Notes: a model not told the origin generated them from the sequence alone. A DNA stretch of 64,000 bases from Szabonella alba (GCF_016765775.1 NZ_JAESVN010000003.1:372001-436000), one strand, 5' to 3'. Numbered from the stretch's first letter, positions 6,702-15,542 are shown. Numbers and translations are program-made.

Positions 6702-7084
6702 GCTGCCACCGGCAAGGCAGCGGCGAAGCGTTCGAAGTCTGCGACCGCGTTCTGGTCAATATCGTCGGGCGTTTCGGTCTTGCCGGTCCAGCGCGCGGCC
6801 ATGATCTCAAAGGACAGCCCCAGCACCTCGGCCAGCGGGCGGTTCACGCCGTAAGCATCGCAAAGGCGCTTCGCCTGTTCGGGGTTCATACCCCCACCGA
6901 TCAGGCCAAGCCGGATGATCTCGCGCAGATACTCGGCAGGATAGGCCAGATTCAGCATCTGGAAATACAGCGCACCGACGCCAAGGCCGGTGATCCTTTC
7001 CAGTTCGGTCAGCATCGGATCGGTCAGGCAGAAGGAATATTCGGCATCGCCAAAAAAGGCGCGGTGCGTGATCGTGTCATTCAT
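6698..7084 (-). CDS. GTA gp10-like family protein (tail-chaperone type) inside the head operon
   Basis: 128 residues from the ATG at 7084 (MNDTITHRAFFGDAEYSF). This start gives an 8-base overlap with the portal gene and avoids a proline/arginine-rich extension. The sequence LTELERITGLGVGALYFQML, then EIIRLGLIGGGMNPEQAKRL and VNRPLAEVLGLSFEIMAARW, fits the gene-transfer-agent gp10 family closely. In GTAs and siphophages that family lies downstream of the major tail protein and serves tail assembly. Here it is between portal and protease-capsid, a displaced position in an element showing no tail genes. Confidence 0.75.
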   Translation of the reverse strand: MNDTITHRAFFGDAEYSFCLTDPMLTELERITGLGVGALYFQMLNLAYPAEYLREIIRLGLIGGGMNPEQAKRLCDAYGVNRPLAEVLGLSFEIMAARWTGKTETPDDIDQNAVADFERFAAALPVAA

Positions 7085-8288
7085 TCGGGGTTTCCTCGGG
7101 TTCAGGCGCAGGGGCATCTGCGCCGGTCGTGGTGAAGGGGTTCTGTAGGGCGTCACCCTCGGCCATCGGCGGCAGGTTCAGACCGGAACGGACTTCATTC
7201 GCGGTCATGACGCCCATGGCCCGATACTGACTGTAGGCGGTTGCACGGGCGGCGAACTCGACCGACAGAAGGTCATCCGGCGTGGCCTCGATATAAAAGG
7301 CGGCGCGTTCCTCGGGGGTCAGCAGGACGCGGGAATAGGCAGCCTGCCAGCGGGCAATCCATGGGCGCAGGGTGCCGGTCAGAAAATCGCGGTGCGACTG
7401 TTCAAAGTTGCTCCAAGTGCCCCGCGACAGTTCATAAAGCAGCGCAGGGGGCACGTTGAAGGCGCGGGCGATCTCGCGGACCTGTTCGCGCCGGACCTCG
7501 GAAAACTCGGCATCGGCCAGCTTTACGGCGATCTCTTTGAAGTCCATGCCTTCATCAAGAATTGCGGTCGATCCTGACTGTTCCCCGCCATGCGACTGAA
7601 ACCAGCTTGCGGCCAGCTTCTTTGAGGTTTCGGCTTCCAGCTTGTTCGGATGCAGGATCACGCCCGAGGGGCGGCCCCCATTGCGAAAGAACCCGGCAAG
7701 GTGGCCCTCGGCAGCCAAGGCCAGCCCGACAGCTTCACGCGCAAGGGTGATCGGTGACACGCCCCGCAGCGCCTGAATGTGCAAAACGTCATGATGCGCA
7801 AGGATCGTGCTGCGGCCATCGATCAGCCGGACGCGGTAGGATGGTTCGCTGTAGGCATCATATTCAATGGCGACCGCGCCGGGGTCCATCCGGTGCAGTT
7901 CAACCGGCTTGCCCTCGGCATTGCGCACCACCTGCGCGAAGCCGTGTCCAGTCAGCAGGGCATCGGCGGTCAGCAGTTCGCGCAGTTCCTCGGCGCTGGT
8001 CCAGTCGTTCGCCCAGTCATGCACCAGCCCATAGGACGGATGCGCCTTCGCGGCGTCCTTCCCTTCTGTGTAGGTCTTGAAAGGCAGCGTTGCGACGGAT
8101 TCCGCGATCAGGGAAACAGCCCTGCGAACAGCAGGAACGCGCATCGCAGTTTGTGCAGTGATGGAAACGCCCGAGGCGGCAGGGGTCGCTGCGAACAGCG
8201 CATACGCCTCGGGCGAAGAAAGGGGGAAACCCTTCTGTTCGGATGCGCCCCGCCCGACAAAGCGGGCGAGGCTGGACAGGATACCCAT
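7077..8288 (-). CDS. Phage portal protein, HK97 family
   Basis: 403 residues, the normal length for HK97-type portals, which form the dodecameric DNA gate in the capsid. The N-terminus MGILSSLARFVGRG and AVRRAVSLIAESVATLPFKTY are typical. So is ELHRMDPGAVAIEYD in the clip region. FSEVRREQVREIARAFNVPPALLYELSRGTWSNFEQSHRDFL marks the wing/stem, with RSGLNLPPMAEGDAL near the end. It is the first gene of its transcription unit. Its ATG is 18 bases from copy A of the shared near-palindrome, and the integrase gene is its upstream neighbour, which is unusual. Confidence 0.93.
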   Translation of the reverse strand: MGILSSLARFVGRGASEQKGFPLSSPEAYALFAATPAASGVSITAQTAMRVPAVRRAVSLIAESVATLPFKTYTEGKDAAKAHPSYGLVHDWANDWTSAEELRELLTADALLTGHGFAQVVRNAEGKPVELHRMDPGAVAIEYDAYSEPSYRVRLIDGRSTILAHHDVLHIQALRGVSPITLAREAVGLALAAEGHLAGFFRNGGRPSGVILHPNKLEAETSKKLAASWFQSHGGEQSGSTAILDEGMDFKEIAVKLADAEFSEVRREQVREIARAFNVPPALLYELSRGTWSNFEQSHRDFLTGTLRPWIARWQAAYSRVLLTPEERAAFYIEATPDDLLSVEFAARATAYSQYRAMGVMTANEVRSGLNLPPMAEGDALQNPFTTTGADAPAPEPEETPNE

Positions 8289-8306
8289 AAGGAACTCGTT
8301 ACTGAC

Positions 8307-8328
8307 TACGGTATCATAATACCACAGT
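8307..8328 (-). promoter_or_regulatory. Shared near-palindromic site, copy A, upstream of the portal operon
   Basis: Plus-strand GGTAT (8310-8314), CATA, ATACC (8319-8323) is a perfect five-base inverted repeat flanked by TAC and ACAGT. It matches copy B at 2405-2426 in 20 of 22 bases. In the reading direction of the portal gene it includes TATGAT and ends 18 bases before the start codon. CACAAGGGAA, also shared with the other copy region, lies at 8341-8350. Two copies only, each before one packaging operon, point to coordinated control. Confidence 0.65.
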
Positions 8329-8363
8329 CAGGAATCCGCCCACAAGGGAAATGTTATGTTATA

Positions 8364-10160
8364 TCACAAAAGATGATCCAGACTCAGACCGGGATAGGCA
8401 ATGGCGTTCACCAGTTCCACGCGCTGTTCCAGCATCCCTTGGGGCATGATGCCATATTTGCCCGTCATGCTAGGTTCAGCATGTCCAAGGATGAAGCCGA
8501 ATTGCTGATCCAAGAAACCACCCCGGCGCAAGGCGTCGGTTGCACCATGGCGGAAGGAATAGAGGCTAAGGCCCCTGCCCTCTTTCAAGCCGATCTTGGT
8601 CATGTAGCGCCCGAACTCGCGCGATACATCGGCCATCATCTGCCCGCGCGAATTGCGCACCGCACCGGGGAACAGCGAAGCCCCGCCCGCTTTCACCCGG
8701 CCCGCGTGGTAATCAATGAAGCCTAGCCGGATCAGTTCCGGGTGAACCGGCACCACGCGCATTGAACCGGCTGTCTTCACAGACTTTCCTTCGTCGGTTT
8801 CATCGCCTTCGGTCGTGATGTGCATGATCCAATGCCCATGCTGTTGCCGAACATCGTTCACCGCAAGCTGGCCGATCTCGCCGGGGCGGGCACCAGAGAA
8901 CAGCATGATCAGCGGAACCCAAAAACGGTGATCTCTAATCAGAACATCACCCGGCTTGGCGACATTGCGCCATTCGTCGGCACTCTTGCAGCCCGCGAAC
9001 CAAGGCGAGTTGAACAGCTTAGTCAGTTGTTCGGTCTTGAAGGGCAAGGTCGGGGCCTTGGCCTTTTTATTCAACATCAGCCCCTCGGTCGGGTTGCTGG
9101 TGATGTAGCCTTGATCAACCGCCCATGACAGGAAAGCCCCAAGACTGGATAAGTAGCGGTTCACCGTGCGGTCAGCCAGCACCGGCTTCCCCACTTTCTC
9201 GTTCGCCTTAATGATCTGATGAATGTTCATCCCGGCGAAGGCTTTGGTTTCGGTGGCCTTCACCGGATACATGATCAGAAGTTGCTTCCATGTGCGAACC
9301 TCGACCTTCGTAATCTTGGCGATAGGAAAGCTGGCACCGACAACATCAAGAAAGGTGCCAATGTCGCGCCGGGATTGGTCAAGCCGATCCTTCGCCACAC
9401 CGTTCTTGTTTTCGCGGGCGAAGATTTCAAAGATTTCCATGATCGTTTCGCCGGGCTTCGCGACCTCGCGGCGGGTGCCCGTGGCAGGCTTCACCAGCGG
9501 GTCACTCGGCTGCCCGGTGTAATCGCCCCGGTCGCGTTCCCTACTGCGCTGTAGCGCCTCGACCTCGGCCCGCATCATGTGACGGGCAAGGCTAATCCAG
9601 TCAGGCGTTCCACGCTGCACCAGCAAGCGGTTTTTCTCCAGATAGTCGTCAACCTCATGCGCGATCAGCGGAGTCTCACCTTTCGCAAGGTGTTTGCGAA
9701 GTTCAGCCTGCTTCACCTTGCGGAACTCTGCGCTGATCTCGCCCGCCTTCTGCGTCACTTGCAGGTCAAGGGTCGCGTCAAGGATCGTCAAAGGATCAGT
9801 GCCGGTGATCTCGCCCCGATCCACCCTTGCATGAAGTTCGGCGGTTTCGGCCTCTATCTCGGCTGCGCCCGGCAGTCCTGCGCGCGCACTGTCGTCGCGA
9901 TCCAAAGTCGCGGTGTAGTGATCCCAGACCGCGTTTTCCCGGTCGGCAGGCATCAAGTCGCGACGGGCGCGCAGGTCGTCAAACTGAAGCTGCCAGTTCG
10001 CTAGGACCGGATGCAGGCGGCGCTTGGCTTCGGCTTCATCCTTGGTTTTCAGCGACTGCTTCAAGGTCGGTTTTTTCAGCACCGGCACCAGATCAAGAGG
10101 AACGTCAATCCGGGCGTAATAGACCGAACCACGACGCCAAAGGTATGAGATACGGGCCAC
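8364..10160 (-). CDS. Tyrosine recombinase / phage integrase
   Basis: 598 residues from a GTG at 10160, chosen because GGAGG stands seven bases upstream. An ATG 87 bases earlier has no good ribosome site. The N-terminus (ARISYLWRRGSVYYARIDVP) matches integrases with a DUF6538-type arm region. A core-binding segment follows in the middle. The catalytic part has Arg about 422 (FSGARPGEIGQL), Arg about 535 (YSFRHGATDAL, with Tyr in place of the usual first His), LGHAEPSM, and nucleophile Tyr about 568 (GKYG). It is long for the family, mainly in the N-terminal half. It should catalyse integration and excision of this element next to trpG. It shares direction with the packaging genes and lies directly upstream of the portal. 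Confidence 0.92.
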   Translation of the reverse strand: MARISYLWRRGSVYYARIDVPLDLVPVLKKPTLKQSLKTKDEAEAKRRLHPVLANWQLQFDDLRARRDLMPADRENAVWDHYTATLDRDDSARAGLPGAAEIEAETAELHARVDRGEITGTDPLTILDATLDLQVTQKAGEISAEFRKVKQAELRKHLAKGETPLIAHEVDDYLEKNRLLVQRGTPDWISLARHMMRAEVEALQRSRERDRGDYTGQPSDPLVKPATGTRREVAKPGETIMEIFEIFARENKNGVAKDRLDQSRRDIGTFLDVVGASFPIAKITKVEVRTWKQLLIMYPVKATETKAFAGMNIHQIIKANEKVGKPVLADRTVNRYLSSLGAFLSWAVDQGYITSNPTEGLMLNKKAKAPTLPFKTEQLTKLFNSPWFAGCKSADEWRNVAKPGDVLIRDHRFWVPLIMLFSGARPGEIGQLAVNDVRQQHGHWIMHITTEGDETDEGKSVKTAGSMRVVPVHPELIRLGFIDYHAGRVKAGGASLFPGAVRNSRGQMMADVSREFGRYMTKIGLKEGRGLSLYSFRHGATDALRRGGFLDQQFGFILGHAEPSMTGKYGIMPQGMLEQRVELVNAIAYPGLSLDHLL

Positions 10161-10553
10161 GAAAACCTCCAAAAATCGGCACTCCGGACCACGATTCCGG
10201 AACACCCGTCCGGAACACTTTTGCGTTGAAAATCTATTGTTTGTCAATTACATATAAGAAAATAAGGGCTTAGAAAAAACTGTAATAATGTCCTGGCGCC
10301 CCAGCCAATCGTATTTTTCCTGACATCGTTACAGAAGATCGGCGAATTCTGCACCGGTCGCGATATCGCAACCTCCAGAACCTCCCAATCGCGAACGGTT
10401 GCCCTGCCGGGGCAGATCGGCGATAAGCGGGTGACGTTCCTCGGGGCCGAAACCGGCCCGGCGCGACGGCGGCATGACCTGCCGGAATCGCGGCGGGCAA
10501 CCCGGCAGACGACCACGGAAGGAACCCAAGGAACAGAATGGGTTACGACCGAT
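10161..10553. other. Element-chromosome junction and trpG upstream region
   Basis: No gene is supported. 10,220-10,330 is AT-rich (TTTGTCAATTACATATAAG, TAGAAAAAACTGTAATAATG) and belongs with the mobile element. From about 10,330 the base composition is that of the GC-rich chromosome. I see no tRNA, no tmRNA end and no obvious core repeat. An 11-codon ORF (10537-10572, [11 protein letters not shown]) preceded by AAGGAAC overlaps the trpG start. Confidence 0.4.
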
Positions 10554-11135
10554 ATGCTGCTGCTGATCGATAATTATGACAGTTTCACCTATAACCTTGT
10601 CCATTATTTCGGCGAATTGGGCGCCGATATCCGGGTGGAACGCAATGACGCGCTGGATGTGCAGGCGGCGATGGCGCTGCGGCCTTCTGCAATCGTGCTG
10701 TCCCCCGGCCCCTGTGACCCCGATCAGGCCGGGATCTGCCTGCCGCTGACACTGGCGGCGGTCGAGGCAGGGATCCCGCTTCTGGGCGTTTGCCTTGGTC
10801 ATCAGACCATCGGTCAGGCCTTTGGCGGCCGCGTCGTGCGCTGTCATGAAATCGTGCATGGCAAGATGGGCGCGATGCAGCATGAGGGCAAAGGCGTCTT
10901 TGCGGGTCTGCCCTCCCCCTTCCTTGCGACGCGCTATCATTCATTGATCGTCGAACGCGACAGTCTGCCGGATTGTCTTGAAGTGACCGCCAGCCTTGCC
11001 GATGGCACGATCATGGGGCTGCGGCATCGTGAAAAGCCGGTTGAGGGCGTGCAGTTCCACCCCGAAAGCATCGCCTCGGAACATGGGCATCAGATCCTGC
11101 GCAATTTCCTGAATCTGGCGAGGGTTGCGGCATGA
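10554..11135 (+). CDS. trpG: Anthranilate synthase component II (glutamine amidotransferase)
   Basis: 193 residues, class I glutamine amidotransferase that supplies ammonia to anthranilate synthase (and possibly to aminodeoxychorismate synthase). Nucleophile Cys80 lies in LGVCLGHQ. His169 and Glu171 are in VQFHPESI. The N-terminus [12 protein letters not shown] is diagnostic. The ATG at 10554 fits the family start; longer versions add unrelated residues. No strong Shine-Dalgarno lies directly before it. TGA overlaps the trpD ATG (ATGA). No trpE is in the window: the integrated element occupies the upstream side, so trpG must have its own promoter or one inside the element end. Confidence 0.95.
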   Translation: MLLLIDNYDSFTYNLVHYFGELGADIRVERNDALDVQAAMALRPSAIVLSPGPCDPDQAGICLPLTLAAVEAGIPLLGVCLGHQTIGQAFGGRVVRCHEIVHGKMGAMQHEGKGVFAGLPSPFLATRYHSLIVERDSLPDCLEVTASLADGTIMGLRHREKPVEGVQFHPESIASEHGHQILRNFLNLARVAA

Positions 11136-12145
11136 GCGGTGATCTGAAACCGCTGATCGGGCTGGCCGCCGACCGCGCCTTAAGCCGGACCGAGGCCGAA
11201 ACCGCCTTTACTGCCCTTTTTGAAGGGGAGGCCACGCCTGCCCAGATGGGCGGTTTCCTGATGGCGCTGCGCACGCGCGGCGAAACGGTGGATGAAATCG
11301 CCGCCGCCGCCGCCGTGATGCGCGCGAAATGCAATCCGGTGACGGCGCCTGCGGGCGCGATGGATATTGTCGGCACCGGCGGCGATGGCAAGGGCACGCT
11401 GAATATCTCGACCGCGACGGCCTTTGTCGTCGCCGGGGCGGGTGTGGTGGTGGCCAAACATGGCAATCGCAACCTGTCCTCGAAATCGGGCGCGGCGGAT
11501 GCTCTGACCGAACTGGGGCTGAATGTCATGGTCGGCCCCTCGGTGGTGGAGCGCTGTCTGGATCAGGCGGGTATCGGCTTCATGATGGCGCCGATGCACC
11601 ATCCTGCAACCCGCCATGTCGCACCGGTGCGGCTGGAACTGGGCACAAGAACGCTGTTCAACGTGCTGGGACCGCTGACAAATCCCGCCGGGGTGAAGCG
11701 GCAGCTTTCGGGGGCGTTTTCCGCAACCCTGATCCGGCCCATGGCCGAGGTGCTGCGCGCGCTCGGGTCCGAGGCGGCATGGCTTGTTCATGGGTCCGAC
11801 GGGACCGATGAGATCACCATTGCCGGGACGACACAGGTGGCCGCCCTTGAAAACGGCACAGTGCGCGAGTTTGAGGTCCATCCCGAGGAAGCGGGCCTGC
11901 CCGTCCATCCGTTCGAGGCGATCCTTGGCGGCACACCTGCCGAGAATGCACAGGCCTTCCGCGCGCTGCTGGACGGCGCGCCCGGGGCCTACCGCGATGC
12001 GGTGCTGCTGAACGCGGCTGCAGCCCTGCTGGTGGCGGGCAAGGCGGGCGACCTGAAGGAAGGTGCGGCCATGGCGCGCAGCAGTATCGACAGCGGTGCC
12101 GCGCGGGCCAAGGTGGCCGCACTGGCCAAGCTGACCAACGCCTGA
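11132..12145 (+). CDS. trpD: Anthranilate phosphoribosyltransferase
   Basis: 337 residues, family length. It joins anthranilate to phosphoribosyl pyrophosphate, the second committed step of tryptophan synthesis. The PRPP loop [14 protein letters not shown] is near residues 82-95, followed by [21 protein letters not shown]. Asp/Glu metal residues occur in the GSDGTDEI segment. It overlaps trpG by four bases and the ung ATG by one (TGATG), so trpG-trpD-ung are coupled. Confidence 0.96.
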   Translation: MSGDLKPLIGLAADRALSRTEAETAFTALFEGEATPAQMGGFLMALRTRGETVDEIAAAAAVMRAKCNPVTAPAGAMDIVGTGGDGKGTLNISTATAFVVAGAGVVVAKHGNRNLSSKSGAADALTELGLNVMVGPSVVERCLDQAGIGFMMAPMHHPATRHVAPVRLELGTRTLFNVLGPLTNPAGVKRQLSGAFSATLIRPMAEVLRALGSEAAWLVHGSDGTDEITIAGTTQVAALENGTVREFEVHPEEAGLPVHPFEAILGGTPAENAQAFRALLDGAPGAYRDAVLLNAAAALLVAGKAGDLKEGAAMARSSIDSGAARAKVAALAKLTNA

Positions 12146-12789
12146 TGTGGCCCGACATTCCTGCAAGCTGGGCGGATCTGCCATTTTTCCAGAATGACTG
12201 GAACAGGTTGCAGGCCGAACTTGATGCAGAAAGCGGCTGGCAGCCCCCGCGCGATCAGGTCTTTCGCGCCCTGCACCTGACCCCGCGTGATCGGGTGCGC
12301 GTGGTTATATTGGGACAGGATCCCTATCACACAGCGGGCCGGGCGACGGGGCTTGCCTTTTCCTTCCCGCCCGGCACGCCGCCGCGCGACAGCCTGAAGA
12401 ACATCCTGACCGAACTGGAAACCGATCTGGGCATCCCCCGCGTCTCGGGCGATCTGTCCGGATGGGCGGAACAGGGGGTGCTTTTGCTCAATACCGTGCT
12501 GACCGTGCCCGTCGGGCGCGCCCATGGCCATAAACGGCGGGGATGGGAGCGGCTGGTGTCGCAGGTTCTGGCGGCGGTGGCGGGCGACGGGCCGCGCGCC
12601 TTTCTGCTTTGGGGCGGGCCTGCGCAGAAACTGTGCCGCACCCTGCCGCGTGACGGCCATCTGTTTCTGGAAACCGCGCATCCCTCACCGCTGTCGGTCT
12701 ATCGCGGCTTTTACGGCTCGCGTCCCTTTTCCGCCGTCAATGACTGGCTGGCCGGACAGGGGGAACGCCCCATCGACTGGGCGCGTTGA
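12145..12789 (+). CDS. ung: Uracil-DNA glycosylase, family 1
   Basis: 214 residues. It removes uracil from DNA as the first step of base excision repair. The water-activating motif GQDPYH is at about residues 57-62. The leucine-loop motif HPSPLS is at about 179-184. WAEQGVLLLNTVLTV and GHKRRGWERL are also typical of family 1. It begins inside the trpD stop codon and is therefore translated as part of the trp transcript, an unusual location for a repair gene. About 100 bases then separate it from trpC. Confidence 0.95.
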   Translation: MWPDIPASWADLPFFQNDWNRLQAELDAESGWQPPRDQVFRALHLTPRDRVRVVILGQDPYHTAGRATGLAFSFPPGTPPRDSLKNILTELETDLGIPRVSGDLSGWAEQGVLLLNTVLTVPVGRAHGHKRRGWERLVSQVLAAVAGDGPRAFLLWGGPAQKLCRTLPRDGHLFLETAHPSPLSVYRGFYGSRPFSAVNDWLAGQGERPIDWAR

Positions 12790-12894
12790 CGGGATATGCG
12801 GGCGCGGCAAGCCGGGCCCATCTTGCGAAGGGCTGGCCAGCGCGCCGGTTTCGCCCTAAGCAAAGTCAAATCCCCCTGAAGGACGTTTTCCGCC

Positions 12895-13710
12895 ATGGCC
12901 ACCATCCTCGACAAGATCAAAGCCTATAAGCTGGAGGAGGTCGCGGCCCGCAAGGCCGCCCGACCGCTCAGCGATCTGGAGGACGCCGCCCACGAGGCGC
13001 CAGCGCCGCGTGGCTTTGCCCAGGCGCTGAAATCGGCAGCGCAACAGGGGTATGGGCTGATTGCGGAAATCAAGAAGGCCAGCCCCTCCAAGGGCCTGAT
13101 CCGCGCCGATTTCGACCCGCCCGCGCTTGCCCGCGCCTATGAGGCGGGCGGCGCCACCTGCCTTTCGGTGCTGACCGACGGCCCGTCCTTTCAGGGTGCG
13201 GACGAATTTCTGATGCAGGCGCATGAGGCGACCGAACTGCCCTGCCTGCGCAAGGATTTCCTCTATGATCCCTGGCAGGTGACCGAGGCGCGCGCGCTGA
13301 ATGCCGATTGCATTCTCATCATCATGGCCTCGGTTTCGGACACTCAGGCCGCCGAGCTTGAAGATGCGGCCTTCGCCCTTGGCATGGATGTGCTGATCGA
13401 GGTGCATGACCGGGCCGAACTGGACCGCGCCGCGATGCTGAAATCCTCGCTGCTTGGGATCAACAACCGCAACCTGCATTCCTTTGAGGTGACGCTGCAG
13501 ACCACGCGGGATCTGGCGCGCATGGTGCCCGAGGACCGGCTGATCATCTCGGAATCGGGGCTGTTCACCCCGGCCGATCTTGCCGATGTGGCCCGGTTCG
13601 GCGCGCGCTGCTTTCTGATCGGGGAAAGCCTGATGCGGCAGGCGGATGTGACGGCGGCCACCCGCGCCATTCTGGCCCGCCCCGAAATGCCGCCCGGGGG
13701 CGGAATGTGA
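12895..13710 (+). CDS. trpC: Indole-3-glycerol phosphate synthase
   Basis: 271 residues, a single-domain TIM barrel that closes the indole ring in tryptophan synthesis. The catalytic [13 protein letters not shown] is at about residues 54-66. [25 protein letters not shown] and [14 protein letters not shown] follow in the expected order. [14 protein letters not shown] forms the phosphate site. GAAGGAC precedes the ATG. Its stop overlaps the moaC start (GTGATG), continuing the operon into molybdenum cofactor genes. Confidence 0.96.
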   Translation: MATILDKIKAYKLEEVAARKAARPLSDLEDAAHEAPAPRGFAQALKSAAQQGYGLIAEIKKASPSKGLIRADFDPPALARAYEAGGATCLSVLTDGPSFQGADEFLMQAHEATELPCLRKDFLYDPWQVTEARALNADCILIIMASVSDTQAAELEDAAFALGMDVLIEVHDRAELDRAAMLKSSLLGINNRNLHSFEVTLQTTRDLARMVPEDRLIISESGLFTPADLADVARFGARCFLIGESLMRQADVTAATRAILARPEMPPGGGM

Positions 13711-14216
13711 TGGCAGGAACGCTGACGCATTTCGACGCGGCGGGCCATGCGCATATGGTCGATGTCTCGGACAAGCCCGTGACCGCGCGGCTGGCGGTGG
13801 CCGAGGGGTTCGTGCGCATGACCTCTGAGACGCTGGCGCTCATTTCCGAAGGCCGCGCCAAGAAGGGCGATGTTCTGTCGGTGGCGCGGCTGGCCGCGAT
13901 CATGGGGGCCAAGAAAACCGCCGATCTGATCCCGCTTTGCCATCCTTTGCCGATCACCAAGGTTGCGGTGGATTTGCGCGCCGATCCCGACCTGCCGGGC
14001 ATCCGCATCGAGGCGACCGTCAAGACCGGCGGCCAGACCGGGGTTGAGATGGAGGCGCTGACCGCCGTGTCCGTCGCCGCCCTGACCGTCTATGACATGG
14101 TCAAGGCCGCCGACAAGGCGATGGAGATCGGCGGCATCCGCCTTTTGCTGAAAGAGGGCGGCAAATCGGGGCGTTATGCGGCGGGATCAGCGCCTGATAC
14201 GGACCCTGCACCATGA
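13710..14216 (+). CDS. moaC: Cyclic pyranopterin monophosphate synthase
   Basis: 168 residues. It converts the MoaA product to cyclic pyranopterin monophosphate in molybdenum cofactor synthesis. It has [20 protein letters not shown] at the start, [13 protein letters not shown] in the middle, and [24 protein letters not shown], all classic MoaC. The ATG overlaps the trpC stop (TGATG); a GTG one codon earlier could also initiate. It is followed by moeA with an ATGA overlap. Confidence 0.95.
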   Translation: MAGTLTHFDAAGHAHMVDVSDKPVTARLAVAEGFVRMTSETLALISEGRAKKGDVLSVARLAAIMGAKKTADLIPLCHPLPITKVAVDLRADPDLPGIRIEATVKTGGQTGVEMEALTAVSVAALTVYDMVKAADKAMEIGGIRLLLKEGGKSGRYAAGSAPDTDPAP

Positions 14217-15394
14217 TTTCGGTTGATGAGGCGCTTGCCCGGGTTTTCGCGCTCGTCTCTCCCCTGCCGGTGGAAACGGTGCCCCTGAGACAGGCCAATG
14301 GCCGGATTCTTGCCGCGCCGGTCACTGCTCTGCGCGATCAGCCGCCCTTTGATGCCTCGGCCATGGATGGTTATGCGATCCATGATGCCGCCCGCCCGGG
14401 CCTGTCGCTGCGCGTGATCGGCACGGCTCAGGCGGGCAAGGGGTTTGCAGGCCGTGTCGGACCGGGTGAGGCCGTGCGCATCTTCACCGGTGCGCCGGTC
14501 CCCGAAGGCGCAGACCGTGTGGTAATTCAGGAAGATGTGACGGCTGCAGGCGACCGCATCACGCTGAACCCGGGGCTGGATGAAGGCCGCCATATTCGCC
14601 CGCGCGGGCAGGATTTCCGGGCCGGGGCCGAGGTCACGCCGCGCCTTTTGCGCCCTGCCGATCTGGCGCTGCTGGCCTCGATGAATATCGCGCGCGTTCC
14701 GGTTCATCGCCGCCCCGTCATCGCACTGATCGCGACGGGGGATGAGTTGGTCATGCCGGGTGAGACCCCCGGCCCCGACCAGATCATCACCTCAAACACA
14801 TTCGCCCTTGCCGCGATGGTCGAGGAGGCAGGCGGCATCGCACGGATGCTGCCCATTGCCCGCGACACCGAGGCCGATCTGCGCATGGTGCTGCGGCTGG
14901 CGCTGGACGCCGATCTGGTGGTGACAATCGGCGGAGCTTCGGTCGGGGATCATGACCTTGTGGGACGGGTGGCCGAGGCGATGGGGATGGACCGCGCCTT
15001 CTACAAGATCGCGATGCGGCCCGGAAAGCCGCTGATGGCGGGGCTTTTGCAGGGCGTGCCGATGCTGGGCCTGCCGGGCAATCCCGTCTCGGCCATCGTC
15101 TGCGCGCATCTGTTCCTGATCCCGGCCCTGCGGCATCTGGCGGGTCAGCCCGCCCAAGCGCCTGCACGGCTGCGCGCGGTTCTGGTCAGCGAGACCGGCC
15201 CCGCCGGGCCACGCCGCCACTATATGCGCGCCCGGCTGGAGCCGCAGACGGATGGCCTGCCCCATATCACGCCCTTCGGGCTGCAGGACAGTTCCCTTCT
15301 GGGCGTGCTGGGCGGGGCGGATGCCCTGTTGATCCGGCCCGAGGGCGATGGACCACTGCCTGCGGGCAGCGTGGTCGAATACCATCCGATCTGA
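14213..15394 (+). CDS. moeA: Molybdopterin molybdotransferase
   Basis: 393 residues. It inserts molybdate into adenylylated molybdopterin. [15 protein letters not shown] near the N-terminus, [19 protein letters not shown], and the MPT-binding [11 protein letters not shown] and [13 protein letters not shown] motifs are all present. [24 protein letters not shown] follows and a beta-barrel domain IV closes the protein. Overlap with moaC by four bases. The operon order trpC-moaC-moeA-lexA is standard in the Rhodobacteraceae. The product would serve, among others, the CO-dehydrogenase-like protein at 23238-25532. Confidence 0.95.
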   Translation: MISVDEALARVFALVSPLPVETVPLRQANGRILAAPVTALRDQPPFDASAMDGYAIHDAARPGLSLRVIGTAQAGKGFAGRVGPGEAVRIFTGAPVPEGADRVVIQEDVTAAGDRITLNPGLDEGRHIRPRGQDFRAGAEVTPRLLRPADLALLASMNIARVPVHRRPVIALIATGDELVMPGETPGPDQIITSNTFALAAMVEEAGGIARMLPIARDTEADLRMVLRLALDADLVVTIGGASVGDHDLVGRVAEAMGMDRAFYKIAMRPGKPLMAGLLQGVPMLGLPGNPVSAIVCAHLFLIPALRHLAGQPAQAPARLRAVLVSETGPAGPRRHYMRARLEPQTDGLPHITPFGLQDSSLLGVLGGADALLIRPEGDGPLPAGSVVEYHPI

Positions 15395-15425
15395 AGCAGC
15401 CGTCCCAGCAGCGCAGTGGCAGGGC

Positions 15426-15454
15426 TTGACACAAACCGGGAACACGGGCAGAAC
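15426..15454 (+). promoter_or_regulatory. lexA promoter with alphaproteobacterial SOS box
   Basis: GAAC (15440-15443), seven bases, GAAC (15451-15454) is an exact match to the GAAC-N7-GAAC LexA site known from Rhodobacter and other alphaproteobacteria. TTGACA at 15426-15431 is a good -35 box, so bound LexA would cover the -10 region. The site is about 90 bases before the lexA start, as expected for autorepression. Confidence 0.8.
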
Positions 15455-15542
15455 AGTCAGGCAACCCCGGCAGGCCGAACAGGTGCCGAAAACCGGGAAG
15501 GCCCTGCGCGCATCCTGTCGGGGCCCCTTACGGAGGATTGGC

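Larger units (their letters stand above)
1..10330. mobile_element. Integrated phage-like element (right-hand part; prophage or capsid-forming satellite)
   Basis: A minus-strand run of tyrosine integrase, portal, protease-capsid, HNH, connector, head-closure and terminase genes lies directly next to trpG. Most packaging genes overlap by 1 to 8 bases, as in phage late operons. Two groups of plus-strand genes with lower GC interrupt the run. The left end is outside the window, so the left attachment site and any tail, lysis or regulatory genes cannot be seen. The right boundary is placed only approximately, where AT-rich noncoding DNA upstream of the integrase gives way to GC-rich sequence (about 10,260-10,330). 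I recognise no tRNA or repeated att core there. Confidence 0.85.

Noticed and set aside
5187-6854. Plus-strand ORF of 555 codons opposite the protease-capsid gene
   Set aside because: The minus strand has complete catalytic and capsid motifs; this frame is a shadow.
10260-10560. tRNA or tmRNA attachment site for the integrase
   Set aside because: No cloverleaf or CCA end could be folded from this stretch, and no direct repeat partner is in the window.
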